Assembly (NCBI GenBank): GCA_017848125.1
Contig: JAGAJY010000258.1
Coordinates: forward strand, 1-36,858
Origin: Oscillospiraceae bacterium
Lineage (GTDB): Bacteria; Bacillota; Clostridia; Oscillospirales; Ruminococcaceae
Direction: 5' to 3'
Length of the DNA stretch: 36,858 bases
Notes under the pieces: model-generated
Told to the model about the DNA's origin: nothing
Databases searched by the model: none
The model's input: the letters and a program-made list of their open reading frames with translations, nothing else
Shown here: positions 1 through 7,699 of the stretch, in pieces
Layout: each line of letters begins with the position of its first letter
Position numbering within the stretch: the stretch's first letter is position 1
Made by a program: the position numbers and the translations under genes

Positions 1-270
1 AGGATAGAGCTTTCAGAAACAGAATCGGAAATTCGGCAGATAAACGGTGTTTCAGACTGCATCTGCATTGCCGTTCCCGACGGAATGGGTCAGGCAAGGA
101 GCATAAAGGCTTTTGTTATTTTGTCGGAGGATATTTCGCCTGTGCAGATAAAGCAGCAGCTTGCCCTTCGTCTGCCTGCATATATGCTTCCTAATGTAAT
201 AAAAGCAGTACCTTATTTTCCGCTGACCCCCAACGGTAAAATAGATTATAAAGCCCTTAATGATAAATAA
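1..270 (+). CDS. C-terminal end of an AMP-binding (adenylation) enzyme, partial
   Basis: The reading frame is open from base 1 and stops at 268-270, so only about the last 89 residues are present. The fragment begins with RIELSETESEI, which matches the A8 hinge motif of adenylate-forming enzymes (RIELxEIE), and ends with LTPNGKIDYKAL, which matches the A10 motif carrying the catalytic lysine. This is the mobile C-terminal subdomain of the ANL superfamily, which activates a carboxylic or amino acid as an acyl-adenylate and passes it to a carrier protein or CoA. The motif style is closest to nonribosomal peptide synthetase or DltA-type adenylation domains. No carrier-protein domain follows before the stop, so it is either a stand-alone ligase or the last domain of a larger enzyme. 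The substrate cannot be judged because the binding pocket lies outside the window. Confidence 0.85.
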   Translation, partial: RIELSETESEIRQINGVSDCICIAVPDGMGQARSIKAFVILSEDISPVQIKQQLALRLPAYMLPNVIKAVPYFPLTPNGKIDYKALNDK

Positions 271-367
271 TCGTAATCAATTATCATCAGACTATACATA
301 ATACACATACTATACCACGGATACAGCAAGGTGATTTGAACAAAATGTTAAAAATAAGTATAAGCTA

Positions 368-396
368 TTGAAAATTGTAAAATTATGGAGTATAAT
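368..396 (+). promoter_or_regulatory. Predicted sigma-A promoter for the diguanylate cyclase
   Basis: A -35 box TTGAAA (368-373), a 17-nt spacer and a -10 box TATAAT (391-396) lie 42 nt upstream of the TTG start at 438. No strong terminator is visible between the upstream gene and this promoter. Confidence 0.6.
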
Positions 397-437
397 TATT
401 TTGGTATAAATTTTTTTGATAGCGAGGTGAGTATGCC

Positions 438-1733
438 TTGGGTAAAATATCAGACAAACAGAAAAAAAAGAAGACTCATAAACAGGGTCTTACTCATACC
501 ATTCTCCGAATGATAACAATGACGGAGATACTTATCTGTGCAATAATCACTATTGCGGGTGCGGCTATGATATATATCGTTACCGAAAATTCCATCAGGA
601 CTGAGGTGACCTATGCGGCACAGACTCTCAGCGATATTTACGATATGGAATATCACGGCGAATACTATATGAAAAACGGCTCTCTTTACAAGGGCAGCTA
701 TATGCTTACATACAACGACTTCAAGATAAAGACAGATATGATCGCCTGCAGCGAGGACGTTGACTTCACCATATTCTGGGACGAAACAAGAACCTTCACA
801 ACCGTCAAGGACAGAAATAATTCCCTTATTTCGGGAACAAGAGCCGACCCCAAGGTAATTGAGAATGTTCTAGGTATGGGGCTTGAATACTATTACAGCA
901 GAGTAAAGATAAGCGACAAGCTTTATGCAGGCTACTATATCCCCATAGTCAATTCCTCGGCTCAGACAGTGGGAATGATATTTGCAGGCAGACCCTACGA
1001 TATTGCAAAGAAGAATATGACTACCATCATTCTGTGCTTTACCCTTATAAGCGGAATGGTACTTGCTGTGGCGCTTTCGGTTTTCAGAAAGTTTTCTTCC
1101 AAGCTTGTCTATTCCCTCATTGATGTAAGAAACTTCATGGAGAACGTTGCAGGCGGCGGCTTTAACGGCAATCTCCAGCTTACCACCCTCAGCCGTTCCG
1201 ACGAGGTGGGCGACATTGCCCGAAGTGCGGACACTCTCAGATACAACCTGAGAGAGCTTGTTGAAAGAGATCCCCTTACGACTCTCCTTAACAGACGAAG
1301 CGGCAGACGTGCTATCGACGAGCTTATCAAAAAAGGAACAGGCTATACCGCTTCTATGGCGGATATCGATTACTTCAAGAAGATAAACGATACATACGGT
1401 CATGCCTGCGGCGATATGGTGCTCAAAGAGATCTCCGCACTTATCAGAAAACAGGCAGAGGAAAAGGGCGGCTTTGTATCAAGATGGGGCGGAGAAGAGT
1501 TCCTTATGATACTCCCCAATTGCAGTATAAAGGAAGCGGAAGGCTTCTTTGAAGCGCTTCTTGATGAGATAAGAAACCACGAATTTATGTGGAATGACAC
1601 CCGTGTGCCTGTTACTATGACCGCAGGCGCTGTTGAATCCCGTACGGACGAATCTCCCGACGAAACTATCAACCGTGCGGACAGACTGCTGTATGACGGA
1701 AAGAAAACAGGCAGAAACAGGCTGGTTATATAA
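438..1733 (+). CDS. Membrane-bound diguanylate cyclase with Cache-like sensor, HAMP and GGDEF domains
   Basis: The 431-residue protein has a lysine-rich N-terminus, a membrane segment at about 28-49, an extracellular region at 50-193 resembling a single Cache sensor, a second membrane segment at about 194-215, a HAMP-like linker at 216-275 and a GGDEF domain at 276-431. The active-site loop is GGEEF (351-355), preceded by SRW, and the C-terminus has the usual ADRLLYDGKKTGRNR motif, so it is probably active in making cyclic di-GMP from two GTP. The residues where an inhibitory RxxD I-site would sit read ExxG, so product inhibition through that site is unlikely. The start is TTG: GAGGTGA at 424-430 sits 7 nt upstream, and the nearby ATG at 433 is out of frame. 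The signal sensed is unknown. Confidence 0.9.
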   Translation: MGKISDKQKKKKTHKQGLTHTILRMITMTEILICAIITIAGAAMIYIVTENSIRTEVTYAAQTLSDIYDMEYHGEYYMKNGSLYKGSYMLTYNDFKIKTDMIACSEDVDFTIFWDETRTFTTVKDRNNSLISGTRADPKVIENVLGMGLEYYYSRVKISDKLYAGYYIPIVNSSAQTVGMIFAGRPYDIAKKNMTTIILCFTLISGMVLAVALSVFRKFSSKLVYSLIDVRNFMENVAGGGFNGNLQLTTLSRSDEVGDIARSADTLRYNLRELVERDPLTTLLNRRSGRRAIDELIKKGTGYTASMADIDYFKKINDTYGHACGDMVLKEISALIRKQAEEKGGFVSRWGGEEFLMILPNCSIKEAEGFFEALLDEIRNHEFMWNDTRVPVTMTAGAVESRTDESPDETINRADRLLYDGKKTGRNRLVI

Positions 1734-1762
1734 AAGCTGTTTCAGGCAAAAACAAACACTTC

Positions 1763-1792
1763 GGGAAACCGTAATTTCTGCGGTTTCCCTTT
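1763..1792 (+). terminator. Rho-independent terminator after the diguanylate cyclase
   Basis: Arms GGGAAACCG (1763-1771) and CGGTTTCCC (1781-1789) form a perfect 9-bp stem with a 9-nt loop, followed by TTTCTGTT. The T-tract is interrupted, so termination may be partial. Confidence 0.65.
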
Positions 1793-1820
1793 CTGTTACC
1801 CTTTTGTAAGCGAATTATCA

Positions 1821-1850
1821 TTGAATTGAGTATGGAAAGTGTGCTATAAT
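1821..1850 (+). promoter_or_regulatory. Predicted sigma-A promoter for rodA
   Basis: TTGAAT (1821-1826) and TATAAT (1845-1850) are separated by 18 nt, 34 nt upstream of the rodA ATG. Confidence 0.55.
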
Positions 1851-1884
1851 ACTAATAAATCGGGAAGGGAGTGAACATCTGCCG

Positions 1885-3024
1885 ATGAAGGCTTTATTCG
1901 GAATTATCCGCCAGTATTTTAAAAAGCTTGACAAACTGCTTTTTATTTCGGCAGCGGCGCTTTCGGTTTTCAGCATTATTATGCTTTATTCTCTGGTGGT
2001 AAACGGTGCGGCAACCATTGAGGTGGATTCGGGTCTGTACAAAACTCAGGCGGCGGCTATCATTGCAGGCTGGTGTATCGCACTTTTCCTTTCGGCTCTG
2101 GACTACAACAAGGTGATAAAGCTTTGGGTGCTTTATGCTCCATTGTCCATTATACTGTCATTGCTTGTTTTTACACGGCTCGGAATCGAGGTCTACGGCG
2201 ACAGGGCGTGGATAGACCTTGGATTTATGACCCTCCAGCCCTCGGAGCTTCTGAAGATCACGTTCGTAACAACCTTCTCTCTCCATCTTTCCAAAACAGG
2301 AGATAAGATAAACAGGATCTCAAATGTTCTGCTCCTGTGCGCTCATGCGGCAATTCCCACGTCGATAGTGCTTATTCAGGGCGACGACGGCACGGCAACG
2401 GTTTTTGCGCTGATATTTGTTATAATGATGTTCTCGGCAGGTATTTCATGGAAATATATCCTGCCCTGCTTTGCGGCTCTGCCTGTTGTTGTATGGATAG
2501 TATGGACTAAGTTTATGAAGCCCTTTCAGAAAACACGTTTCTTAGTGCTTTTTGATGAGGAGCTCGACCCATTGGGAATAGGCTACCATCAGAAGGTAAG
2601 CAAAACCGCTCTCGGCTCGGGTCAGATCTTCGGAAAGGGTCTGTTTGACGGCAGCTATGTGAAAGTGCCCGAGGCTGCAAACGACTTTATTTTCACATAT
2701 ATCGGTCAGACTCTGGGCTTTGTGGGCTGTATGGCGGTTATCGCAGTGCTGGCATATGTCTGCCTTAAAATACTTGCTGATTCAAGAATAGCAAAGGACG
2801 ACACAGGAAAATACCTCTGCGTAGGCGTTTATTCAATGATATGTATCCACTGCATACTTAATCTGGGAATGGTTTTCGGTGCAATGCCCGTTATCGGCGT
2901 TCCTCTGCCGTTTCTCAGTCAGGGCGGTACGTCAACATTGTCAATGTATATCGGATTGGGGCTTGTAATGAGCACCTATTCTCATTCAGAAAAGAAATAC
3001 AGGGTGTTCTATGACGGCAACTGA
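1885..3024 (+). CDS. rodA: RodA/FtsW/SpoVE-family peptidoglycan glycosyltransferase (SEDS protein)
   Basis: The 379-residue protein is almost wholly membrane-embedded, with about ten hydrophobic segments. SEDS-family signatures are clear: GDRAWIDLGFMTLQPSELLK in the first half, GDDGTATVF in the middle, then ALGSGQIFGKG, PEAANDFIFTYIGQTLGFVG and GVPLPFLSQGG near the end. SEDS proteins polymerise lipid II into glycan strands together with a class B penicillin-binding protein. The GIGYHQKVSKTALGSG region and the length fit RodA (elongation) better than FtsW, but SpoVE-like roles cannot be excluded without a partner gene nearby. GGGAG at 1867-1871 is 13 nt from the ATG, a long spacing, and no better in-frame start is visible. 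The gene appears monocistronic. Confidence 0.88.
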   Translation: MKALFGIIRQYFKKLDKLLFISAAALSVFSIIMLYSLVVNGAATIEVDSGLYKTQAAAIIAGWCIALFLSALDYNKVIKLWVLYAPLSIILSLLVFTRLGIEVYGDRAWIDLGFMTLQPSELLKITFVTTFSLHLSKTGDKINRISNVLLLCAHAAIPTSIVLIQGDDGTATVFALIFVIMMFSAGISWKYILPCFAALPVVVWIVWTKFMKPFQKTRFLVLFDEELDPLGIGYHQKVSKTALGSGQIFGKGLFDGSYVKVPEAANDFIFTYIGQTLGFVGCMAVIAVLAYVCLKILADSRIAKDDTGKYLCVGVYSMICIHCILNLGMVFGAMPVIGVPLPFLSQGGTSTLSMYIGLGLVMSTYSHSEKKYRVFYDGN

Positions 3025-3100
3025 CAGGGCAGATTAACGGGATATATGTTTCGTTCACAAAAAAGTTACACTTTTATCTGACATTTTGATGAAATATCTC

Positions 3101-3129
3101 TTTACAAATTGTACGGTATGTTATATAAT
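3101..3129 (+). promoter_or_regulatory. Predicted sigma-A promoter for the XRE regulator
   Basis: TTTACA (3101-3106), a 17-nt spacer and TATAAT (3124-3129) place the transcript start near 3136, about 54 nt before the GTG start at 3190. This argues against the more upstream ATG at 3109, which lies inside the promoter. Confidence 0.7.
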
Positions 3130-3189
3130 TTACATTATGTAGAGTTGTTTTCTGCTTCAAGTTTTCAATTTTTGGTCGGAGGTGCTTTT

Positions 3190-3843
3190 GTGAATACGGA
3201 TTTCCCCCGTATAATTACCTTGCTGCGCAAGGAAAGAAATATTAGCCAGAAGCAGGCTGCCGCCGACCTCGGCGTTTCTCAGGCGCTTTTGTCTCATTAC
3301 GAAAAGGGCATAAGAGAATGCGGTCTTGAATTTCTTGTTAAAACTGCGGATTATTACAACGTATCCTGCGATTATCTTCTGGGCAGATGCGCTGAGCCCA
3401 ACGGCAGACCCGAAGCCCCCTCTCCTTCGGCTGAAAGCGGAAGCGATTCCCTGACACAGCCTCAAAAGATGCTTATTGATTCGGGCAAGCTTGTGCTTTC
3501 CATGCTCAACGCTCCCGAGTGTTCCTCGCTTGAAAAGAGCGTAAGAGGGTATCTGAGCCTTGCGGTTTACCGTATCTTCCGTGTGATATATTCGGCTAAC
3601 CCCAAAAACGACAGGAGATTTTTCACGGTGGATTCCCCTGCTGCCGATGGTCTGACTCTTGCGGCTATGGAGCTGAAAAAGGCTCAGGCGGAAAACGCAG
3701 CAAAGAACGGCACTATGCAGTCTGTTCAGATAACAACAAACTCAATTTCGGAAAACCACCCCGAATATGCTTCATCACTTTTAAATCAGATAAAGCTTTG
3801 TGAGGACAGCGTTAATGCGGTTTCTCATTCGGAAGAAGAATAA
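3190..3843 (+). CDS. XRE-family helix-turn-helix transcriptional regulator
   Basis: The start is GTG at 3190 because GGAGGTG (3178-3184) lies 5 nt upstream. A longer frame opening at 3109 would begin inside the promoter. The 217-residue product starts with a Cro/C1-type HTH domain at about residues 4-65 (RIITLLRKERNISQKQAAADLGVSQALLSHYEKG, given here as family recognition over positions 7-40). It includes the two-helix recognition pattern and a DYLLGR end motif. A low-complexity serine/proline linker follows at about 70-90, and then a helical C-terminal region with no recognised domain. Such proteins bind DNA as dimers and are often autoregulatory. No obvious operator is visible at its own promoter. 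The target genes are unknown. Its position just upstream of hrcA is suggestive only, since a terminator separates the two. Confidence 0.85.
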   Translation: MNTDFPRIITLLRKERNISQKQAAADLGVSQALLSHYEKGIRECGLEFLVKTADYYNVSCDYLLGRCAEPNGRPEAPSPSAESGSDSLTQPQKMLIDSGKLVLSMLNAPECSSLEKSVRGYLSLAVYRIFRVIYSANPKNDRRFFTVDSPAADGLTLAAMELKKAQAENAAKNGTMQSVQITTNSISENHPEYASSLLNQIKLCEDSVNAVSHSEEE

Positions 3844-3857
3844 AGATAACATAATTT

Positions 3858-3887
3858 GCCTATGATAATTTCATAGGCATTTTTATT
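3858..3887 (+). terminator. Rho-independent terminator between the XRE gene and hrcA
   Basis: Arms GCCTATGA (3858-3865) and TCATAGGC (3871-3878) with a 5-nt loop are followed by ATTTTTATTT. Confidence 0.85.
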
Positions 3888-3901
3888 TACATCAGCAAGA
3901 A

Positions 3902-3928
3902 TTAGCACTCTCATAATTAAATTGCTAA
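3902..3928 (+). promoter_or_regulatory. Degenerate second CIRCE operator upstream of the hrcA promoter
   Basis: The left arm TTAGCACTC (3902-3910) is a perfect CIRCE arm. After the canonical 9-nt spacer, the right arm AATTGCTAA (3920-3928) matches GAGTGCTAA at 7 of 9 positions. It lies 77 bp upstream of the perfect CIRCE and upstream of the -35 box. It could be a weak HrcA site or a decayed duplicate. Confidence 0.6.
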
Positions 3929-3946
3929 TTTTTTTTGCAAAACCCC

Positions 3947-3974
3947 TTGACAAGTCGGAAAAAAGGTGTATAAT
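3947..3974 (+). promoter_or_regulatory. Sigma-A promoter of the hrcA-grpE-dnaK-dnaJ operon
   Basis: TTGACA (3947-3952), a 16-nt spacer and TATAAT (3969-3974) are consensus boxes. The predicted start of transcription, near 3981, falls inside the perfect CIRCE, so HrcA binding would block initiation directly. An overlapping TATAAT at 3974-3979 would give a less likely 21-nt spacer. Confidence 0.88.
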
Positions 3975-3978
3975 ATAA

Positions 3979-4005
3979 TTAGCACTCAATAAGAATGAGT
4001 GCTAA
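3979..4005 (+). promoter_or_regulatory. CIRCE operator (HrcA binding site)
   Basis: TTAGCACTC (3979-3987), 9 nt, then GAGTGCTAA (3997-4005) is a perfect CIRCE inverted repeat just downstream of the -10 box. In Firmicutes, HrcA held active by GroEL represses class I heat-shock genes through this site. HrcA is the first gene of the operon, so the circuit is autoregulatory. Confidence 0.97.
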
Positions 4006-4034
4006 CAGTATGAAGTATCAAGTGCTAAAGCGAG

Positions 4035-5093
4035 GTGATTACCCTGACAGACGACAGAAAGCTTAAAATCCTTGCAGCTGTTGTTGATGAATATATCCGT
4101 ACAGGCGAGCCTGTCGGTTCAAAGGCTATTTCTGCCCTCGGTCATATAAAGGTGTCACCTGCCACTATCAGAAACGATATGGCAATGCTTGAACAGCTGG
4201 GCTTTCTTGAACAGCCCCACACCTCGGCAGGTCGTATTCCCACCTACAGCGGCTACAAGCTTTATATTGAATCCCTTATGCCGAAAAGGGATCTTTCCGA
4301 AGACGAAAAGGAAATGCTTGACAATGCCATAGGCGGTGATTATTCCACAGAGGAGGCTCTTATCGACAATGCAACAAAGGCGCTTGCGGAGATCACCGAC
4401 TGCGCTGCCGTTGTTTCAAACTGCTCGCCGCAGTTTTCGGTAATTGCAAAGGTTGACGCTGTTCCCACAGGAAAGCATATGTATGTTCTGCTGATGATAA
4501 CATCATCGGGAAATATTCAGAACAAGGTGTGCAGACTGGAGCTTGACCTTACTCACGAACAGCTTGCGTTTTTCAGCGACTATATGACCAAGAATCTCAG
4601 CGGAATGAGCGTGGACAGTCTTTCCGACGAAACCATTGAACGTCTTGCTGAGGCTATGGGTGCATATACCGTTACTCTCTCCCCTCTTATGAAAGGGATA
4701 AGAGAGCTTGCAAAAAGCTTTATGCAAAGCGATGTGCACGTCAGCGGAGAAAGGAATCTGCTGAAACGAAGCGACATCGAAGCAGGCGATGTGATTCGTC
4801 TGTTTGAGCAGAAAAACGAGTTTTCAAAGCTTCTTGACGACAGCTTCAGCGAGCTGAAGGTTCTCTTTGCGGAGGACGGAGGCTTTGTTATCGGCAATTC
4901 AAGCGTTATCGTTTCCCCAATCAAAAAGGGCAAGCGTACAGCAGGCTCTCTGGGGCTTATCGGTCCGCTGAGACTTGATTATGCGAAAATAATCCCCTAT
5001 ATCGAGTATATGACCGATAAGATAAGCAGAATGCTGTCAGAAGATGAACAGCTGTCCCTTGAATCAAAGGATAATGACACTCAGAAAGGATGA
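4035..5093 (+). CDS. hrcA: Heat-inducible transcription repressor HrcA
   Basis: The 352-residue protein carries the N-terminal winged-helix motif of HrcA (RKLKILAAVVDEYIRTGEPV followed by GSKAI and SPATIRNDMAMLEQLGFLEQ), the HTSAGRIPT signature, and the C-terminal motif GSLGLIGPLRLDY. HrcA dimers bind CIRCE and repress chaperone genes until unfolded protein titrates GroEL. The frame opens at GTG 4035, but that GTG is part of GAGGTGA (4032-4038), which is the ribosome-binding sequence used elsewhere in this window. Initiation at CTG 4044 would give MTDDRKLKIL and normal SD spacing, so the true start is uncertain by three codons. It is first in the operon, with an 8-bp gap to grpE, whose SD lies in the hrcA end. 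Confidence 0.96.
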   Translation: MITLTDDRKLKILAAVVDEYIRTGEPVGSKAISALGHIKVSPATIRNDMAMLEQLGFLEQPHTSAGRIPTYSGYKLYIESLMPKRDLSEDEKEMLDNAIGGDYSTEEALIDNATKALAEITDCAAVVSNCSPQFSVIAKVDAVPTGKHMYVLLMITSSGNIQNKVCRLELDLTHEQLAFFSDYMTKNLSGMSVDSLSDETIERLAEAMGAYTVTLSPLMKGIRELAKSFMQSDVHVSGERNLLKRSDIEAGDVIRLFEQKNEFSKLLDDSFSELKVLFAEDGGFVIGNSSVIVSPIKKGKRTAGSLGLIGPLRLDYAKIIPYIEYMTDKISRMLSEDEQLSLESKDNDTQKG

Positions 5094-5101
5094 TATAGAA
5101 A

Positions 5102-5662
5102 ATGTCAGAACAGGAAAAGCAGACTGCTGCCGCAGAGGAAACCGAAGCGGCTGAAAATGCGGCTGCTGAAGAGACTGCCGAAGCAGCAGAGTCTGAGCAG
5201 TCTCCCGAAGAAAAGCTTTCGGCAGAGATCGAGGCTCTTAAAAAGGAGCTTGGCGATGAAAAGGAAAAGTACCTCAGACTTGATGCTGAGTATTACAATT
5301 ACCGCACACGCTCCCTTAAAGAAAAGCAGGACGCTTACGACAATGCTCTTATGAACTCGGTAACGGAAATACTTACAGTTATTGACAATTTTGAAAGAGC
5401 TGTCAGCACAGAATGCTCGGACGAAAATTACAAAAAGGGCGTTGAGATGATATTCAGGCAGTATCTCGGTATCCTTGAAAAGCTTGGTGTTTCTGAAATA
5501 CCTGCACAGGGCGAAACCTTCGACCCCAATCTCCACAATGCTGTAAGCAGCTGCGAGGACGAGAATTACGGCGACAATACAGTATGCGCCGTTATGCAGA
5601 AGGGCTATGCTCTCGGCAAGAAGGTTATCCGTCACGCAATGGTCACAGTTGCAAATCCTTAA
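5102..5662 (+). CDS. grpE: GrpE nucleotide exchange factor
   Basis: The 186-residue cytosolic protein releases ADP from DnaK and speeds its substrate cycle. Residues 1-40 are an acidic, alanine- and glutamate-rich tail. A long coiled coil runs from about 38 to 85 (EKLSAEIEALKKELGDEKEK), then a helical bundle. The C-terminal beta domain has the signature GETFDPNLHNAV, with NTVCAVMQKGYALGKKVIRH and VTVAN at the end. The length is typical of the family. It lies 8 bp after hrcA and 56 bp before dnaK, and is expected to be co-transcribed from the CIRCE promoter. Conserved gene order supports the assignment. Confidence 0.97.
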   Translation: MSEQEKQTAAAEETEAAENAAAEETAEAAESEQSPEEKLSAEIEALKKELGDEKEKYLRLDAEYYNYRTRSLKEKQDAYDNALMNSVTEILTVIDNFERAVSTECSDENYKKGVEMIFRQYLGILEKLGVSEIPAQGETFDPNLHNAVSSCEDENYGDNTVCAVMQKGYALGKKVIRHAMVTVANP

Positions 5663-5718
5663 ACGCATACTCTACAGAATCCAAATACATTTTCATAAAC
5701 TGAAAGGAAGAATTTTTT

Positions 5719-7548
5719 ATGGCAAAGATCATCGGTATCGACCTCGGTACAACCAATTCCTGCGTAGCTGTTATGGAAGGCGGAAGCGCAGTAGTTATCG
5801 CAAACGCAGAGGGCGCAAGAACAACTCCCTCCGTTGTAGGCTTCACAAAGACAGGCGAAAGACTTGTAGGTCAGGTTGCAAAGCGTCAGGCTGTTACAAA
5901 CGCTGACAGAACCATCTCCTCCATCAAGAGACATATGGGTACTGACTACAAGGTTGCTATCGGCGACAAGAAGTACACTCCTCAGGAAATTTCCGCTATG
6001 ATCCTCCAGAAGCTCAAGGCTGACGCAGAGGCATATCTCGGCGAAACCGTTACAGAGGCTGTTATCACAGTTCCCGCATACTTCACAGACGCTCAGCGTC
6101 AGGCTACAAAGGACGCAGGACAGATCGCAGGTCTTAATGTAAAGAGAATCATCAACGAGCCTACAGCTGCCGCTCTCTCCTACGGTATCGACAAGGAGCA
6201 GGATCAGACTGTTATGGTTTACGACCTTGGCGGCGGTACTTTTGACGTTTCCATTATCGAAATGGGCGACGGCGTTCAGGAGGTTAAGGCTACAGCAGGA
6301 AACAACCACCTTGGCGGCGACGATTTCGACCAGAGAATAATCAACTGGATGGTTGACTCCTTCAAGACCTCCGACGGAATCGACCTTACAAACGACAAGA
6401 TGGCTATGCAGAGACTTAAGGAAGCTGCTGAAAAGTCCAAGATTGAGCTTTCCTCCACAGCAGAGTCTATGATAAATCTCCCCTACATCACCGCTGACGC
6501 AACAGGTCCCAAGCACCTTGAGCTTACTCTCACAAAGGCTAAGTTCGATGAGCTTACTCACGATCTGGTTGAATCTACAATGGGTCCTGTAAAGCAGGCT
6601 CTTTCCGATGCAGGTCTTAAGCCCTCCGACATCAACAAGGTTCTTATGGTAGGCGGCTCTTCCAGAATCCCCGCAGTTCAGGAATCCGTAAAGAAGTTTA
6701 TGGGCACAGAGCCTTTCAAGGGCATCAACCCCGATGAGTGCGTTGCTCTCGGTGCTGCTCTCCAGGGCGGTGTATTCACAGGCGATGTTACAGGAATGGT
6801 TCTCCGTGACGTTACTCCCCTTTCTCTCGGTATCGAGACTATGGGCGGCGTATGCACAAAGATGATCGAAAGAAACAAGGCTATTCCCATCAAGCACACA
6901 ATGGTATTCTCCACAGCAGCGGATAATCAGACTGCTGTTGACATCAACGTTCTCCAGGGTGAAAGAGAGTTCGCCAAGGACAACAAGCAGCTTGGTATGT
7001 TCCGTCTTGACGGTATCGCTCCCGCACCCAGAGGAATCCCTCAGATCGAGGTAACCTTCGATATCGACTCCAACGGTATCGTTCACGTTTCCGCTAAGGA
7101 TCTGGGCACAGGAAAGGAGCAGAACATCACAATCCAGTCCTCCACAAATATGTCCAAGGAGGATATTGACAAGGCTGTTGAAGAAGCTGAGAGATACGCA
7201 GAAGAGGACAAGAAGCGCAAAGAAGAGGTTGATATCAAGAATCAGGCTGAAAGCCTCGTATTCCAGAGCGAAAAGGCTCTCTCCGACTTCGGCGACAAGG
7301 TAACCGACTCTGACAAGGCTCCTATTCAGGATAAGATAGCTGAGCTCAAAAAGGCTATTGAGGGCGGCAGCACAGAGGAAATGAAGGCTAAGACCGAGGA
7401 ACTCCAGAAGGCTGTTTACGAGCTTTCCTCCAAGGTATATCAGGCTGCAGGCGCTGCTCAGCAGGCTCAGGAGGGCGCTCCTATGGACGACGCTTCCGCA
7501 GGCGGCAATGATGACGGCTTCGTTGACGCTGAGTTCACAGAGTCATAA
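5719..7548 (+). CDS. dnaK: Molecular chaperone DnaK (Hsp70)
   Basis: The 609-residue protein is a full-length Hsp70. The ATPase domain covers about 1-360, beginning [14 protein letters not shown], with phosphate loop [11 protein letters not shown] and the adenosine motif [10 protein letters not shown]. The interdomain linker is a variant [10 protein letters not shown] region near 375-385. The substrate-binding domain follows to about 500, then the helical lid. The tail, DDGFVDAEF, is the usual bacterial acidic end. It binds exposed hydrophobic peptides in an ATP cycle driven by DnaJ and GrpE. The start has a good SD (GAAAGGAAG, 5702-5710). Codon choice is strongly biased (AAG, AAC, TTC, CTC, GGC), as in the pckG gene here, which suggests high expression. 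Because of this bias, long open frames appear on the opposite strand. Confidence 0.99.
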   Translation: MAKIIGIDLGTTNSCVAVMEGGSAVVIANAEGARTTPSVVGFTKTGERLVGQVAKRQAVTNADRTISSIKRHMGTDYKVAIGDKKYTPQEISAMILQKLKADAEAYLGETVTEAVITVPAYFTDAQRQATKDAGQIAGLNVKRIINEPTAAALSYGIDKEQDQTVMVYDLGGGTFDVSIIEMGDGVQEVKATAGNNHLGGDDFDQRIINWMVDSFKTSDGIDLTNDKMAMQRLKEAAEKSKIELSSTAESMINLPYITADATGPKHLELTLTKAKFDELTHDLVESTMGPVKQALSDAGLKPSDINKVLMVGGSSRIPAVQESVKKFMGTEPFKGINPDECVALGAALQGGVFTGDVTGMVLRDVTPLSLGIETMGGVCTKMIERNKAIPIKHTMVFSTAADNQTAVDINVLQGEREFAKDNKQLGMFRLDGIAPAPRGIPQIEVTFDIDSNGIVHVSAKDLGTGKEQNITIQSSTNMSKEDIDKAVEEAERYAEEDKKRKEEVDIKNQAESLVFQSEKALSDFGDKVTDSDKAPIQDKIAELKKAIEGGSTEEMKAKTEELQKAVYELSSKVYQAAGAAQQAQEGAPMDDASAGGNDDGFVDAEFTES

Positions 7549-7570
7549 TCGGAATAATTCATTCGGCAAA

Positions 7571-7596
7571 AAGGGCGGACTTTTTTCTCCGCCCTT
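7571..7596 (+). terminator. Hairpin between dnaK and dnaJ, probable partial terminator
   Basis: Arms AAGGGCGGA (7571-7579) and TCCGCCCTT (7588-7596) form a perfect 9-bp GC-rich stem with an 8-nt loop. The following bases, GTTGTCGGTTTT, make a poor U-tract. This would allow some read-through, giving less dnaJ than dnaK mRNA, or it could stabilise the upstream transcript. No convincing separate dnaJ promoter was seen. Confidence 0.65.
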
Positions 7597-7699
7597 GTTG
7601 TCGGTTTTATGAGTGCCTGTATTCTCGGCGGCAGACTCGCAGATACCTCTGATAAGTCTGTATCACCGCCGATATTTCAAGATAAGGAAGGTCAGAAAT

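Noticed and set aside
3109-3189. Longer N-terminus for the XRE regulator
   Set aside because: The ATG overlaps the sigma-A promoter, and GGAGGTG with correct spacing marks GTG 3190.
5659-7086. 475-codon open frame on the minus strand opposite dnaK
   Set aside because: Same cause: codon bias of dnaK keeps the complementary frame free of stops. The product is a low-complexity Cys/Ser/Leu sequence.
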